From Rickettsia typhi (lineage in GTDB: Bacteria; Pseudomonadota; Gammaproteobacteria; Burkholderiales; Burkholderiaceae_C), in the NCBI GenBank assembly GCA_943325485.2, contig CALPPP020000078.1, forward strand, positions 1 through 6,285: DNA of 6,285 nucleotides. The letters run 5' to 3'. Below the pieces are notes generated by a model, which was not told where the DNA came from, searched no databases, and saw nothing but the letters and a program-made list of their open reading frames with translations. A program made the position numbers and the translations under genes. Shown here piece after piece: positions 6,130-6,285 of the stretch (the first letter of the stretch is position 1; the number at the start of each line of letters is the position of its first letter).

Positions 6130-6285
6130 GTCTCCGGTGCCACCGATCGACCGGTGAACCCAGGCTGTCAAAAAGACACGGCCACAAATCACAGGTGATC
6201 GAGCGACTCGGAAATGCGTGCATGGCGAAATCAGGCCTGGCCTGCAAACGTCAGCAGGGACCCAGCTGTCAGGCCCAATTTGGCA
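6130..6285. other. Noncoding stretch downstream of mpl; short inverted repeats only
   Basis: No plausible gene is seen on either strand. Short inverted repeats are present: CACCG/CGGTG (6141-6145 and 6152-6156, six-base loop), overlapping an alternative CCGGT/ACCGG pairing (6134-6138 and 6150-6154); ATCAC-AG-GTGAT (6188-6199); CGAG-CGA-CTCG (6200-6210); and CAGGCCTG near 6235. The first pair could form a weak hairpin just after the mpl stop, but no T-run follows, so a standard intrinsic terminator is not supported. Confidence 0.5.

Noticed and set aside
6134..6156. Intrinsic terminator after mpl
   Set aside because: The stem is only five base pairs, competing pairings exist, and there is no following T-run.
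6130..6285. Mobile element end, attachment site or small RNA in the tail
   Set aside because: Only short palindromes are present; there are no terminal inverted repeats, target duplications or tRNA-like features.

Overview
The window looks like the chromosome of a betaproteobacterium of the order Burkholderiales, probably a Comamonadaceae-like freshwater lineage. This rests on gene order and protein character: accB-accC-prmA followed by a zinc-ribbon DUF3426 membrane protein, a TlpA-type thioredoxin nearby, and Mpl. No database search was possible, so the taxonomic call is inference. All genes are intact, and nothing indicates a mobile element, CRISPR array, tRNA or rRNA.

Layout: positions 1-4678 are a run of minus-strand genes. 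Read in transcription order, they are a conserved protein of unknown function (4678-4070) overlapping a TlpA/thioredoxin-like envelope protein (4089-3550); an 82-bp gap with a candidate promoter and an 8-bp direct repeat; accB (3467-3006); accC (2996-1641); prmA (1641-766, start overlapping the accC stop by one base); a DUF3426 zinc-ribbon membrane protein (755-30); and the first four codons of another gene (13-1) cut by the window edge. Divergently, mpl lies on the plus strand (4717-6129), followed by about 156 bp without a recognisable gene.

How the genes work together: AccB (biotin carrier) and AccC (biotin carboxylase) form the first half of acetyl-CoA carboxylase, which makes malonyl-CoA for fatty acid synthesis. 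PrmA methylates ribosomal protein L11 and is translationally tied to accC. Mpl recycles cell-wall tripeptide onto UDP-MurNAc. The TlpA-like protein probably handles thiol-disulfide exchange outside the cytoplasmic membrane. The theme is housekeeping: envelope lipid supply, wall recycling and ribosome modification.

No new defence, mobile or biosynthetic system was found. The points worth a second look are modest: a sharp rise in GC content just inside the mpl start; the mpl start sitting where a leaderless transcript would begin; a 10-bp-period repeat in the accB leader; the absence of aroQ between tlpA and accB; and a possible degenerate nucleotidyltransferase-like signature in the unknown protein.
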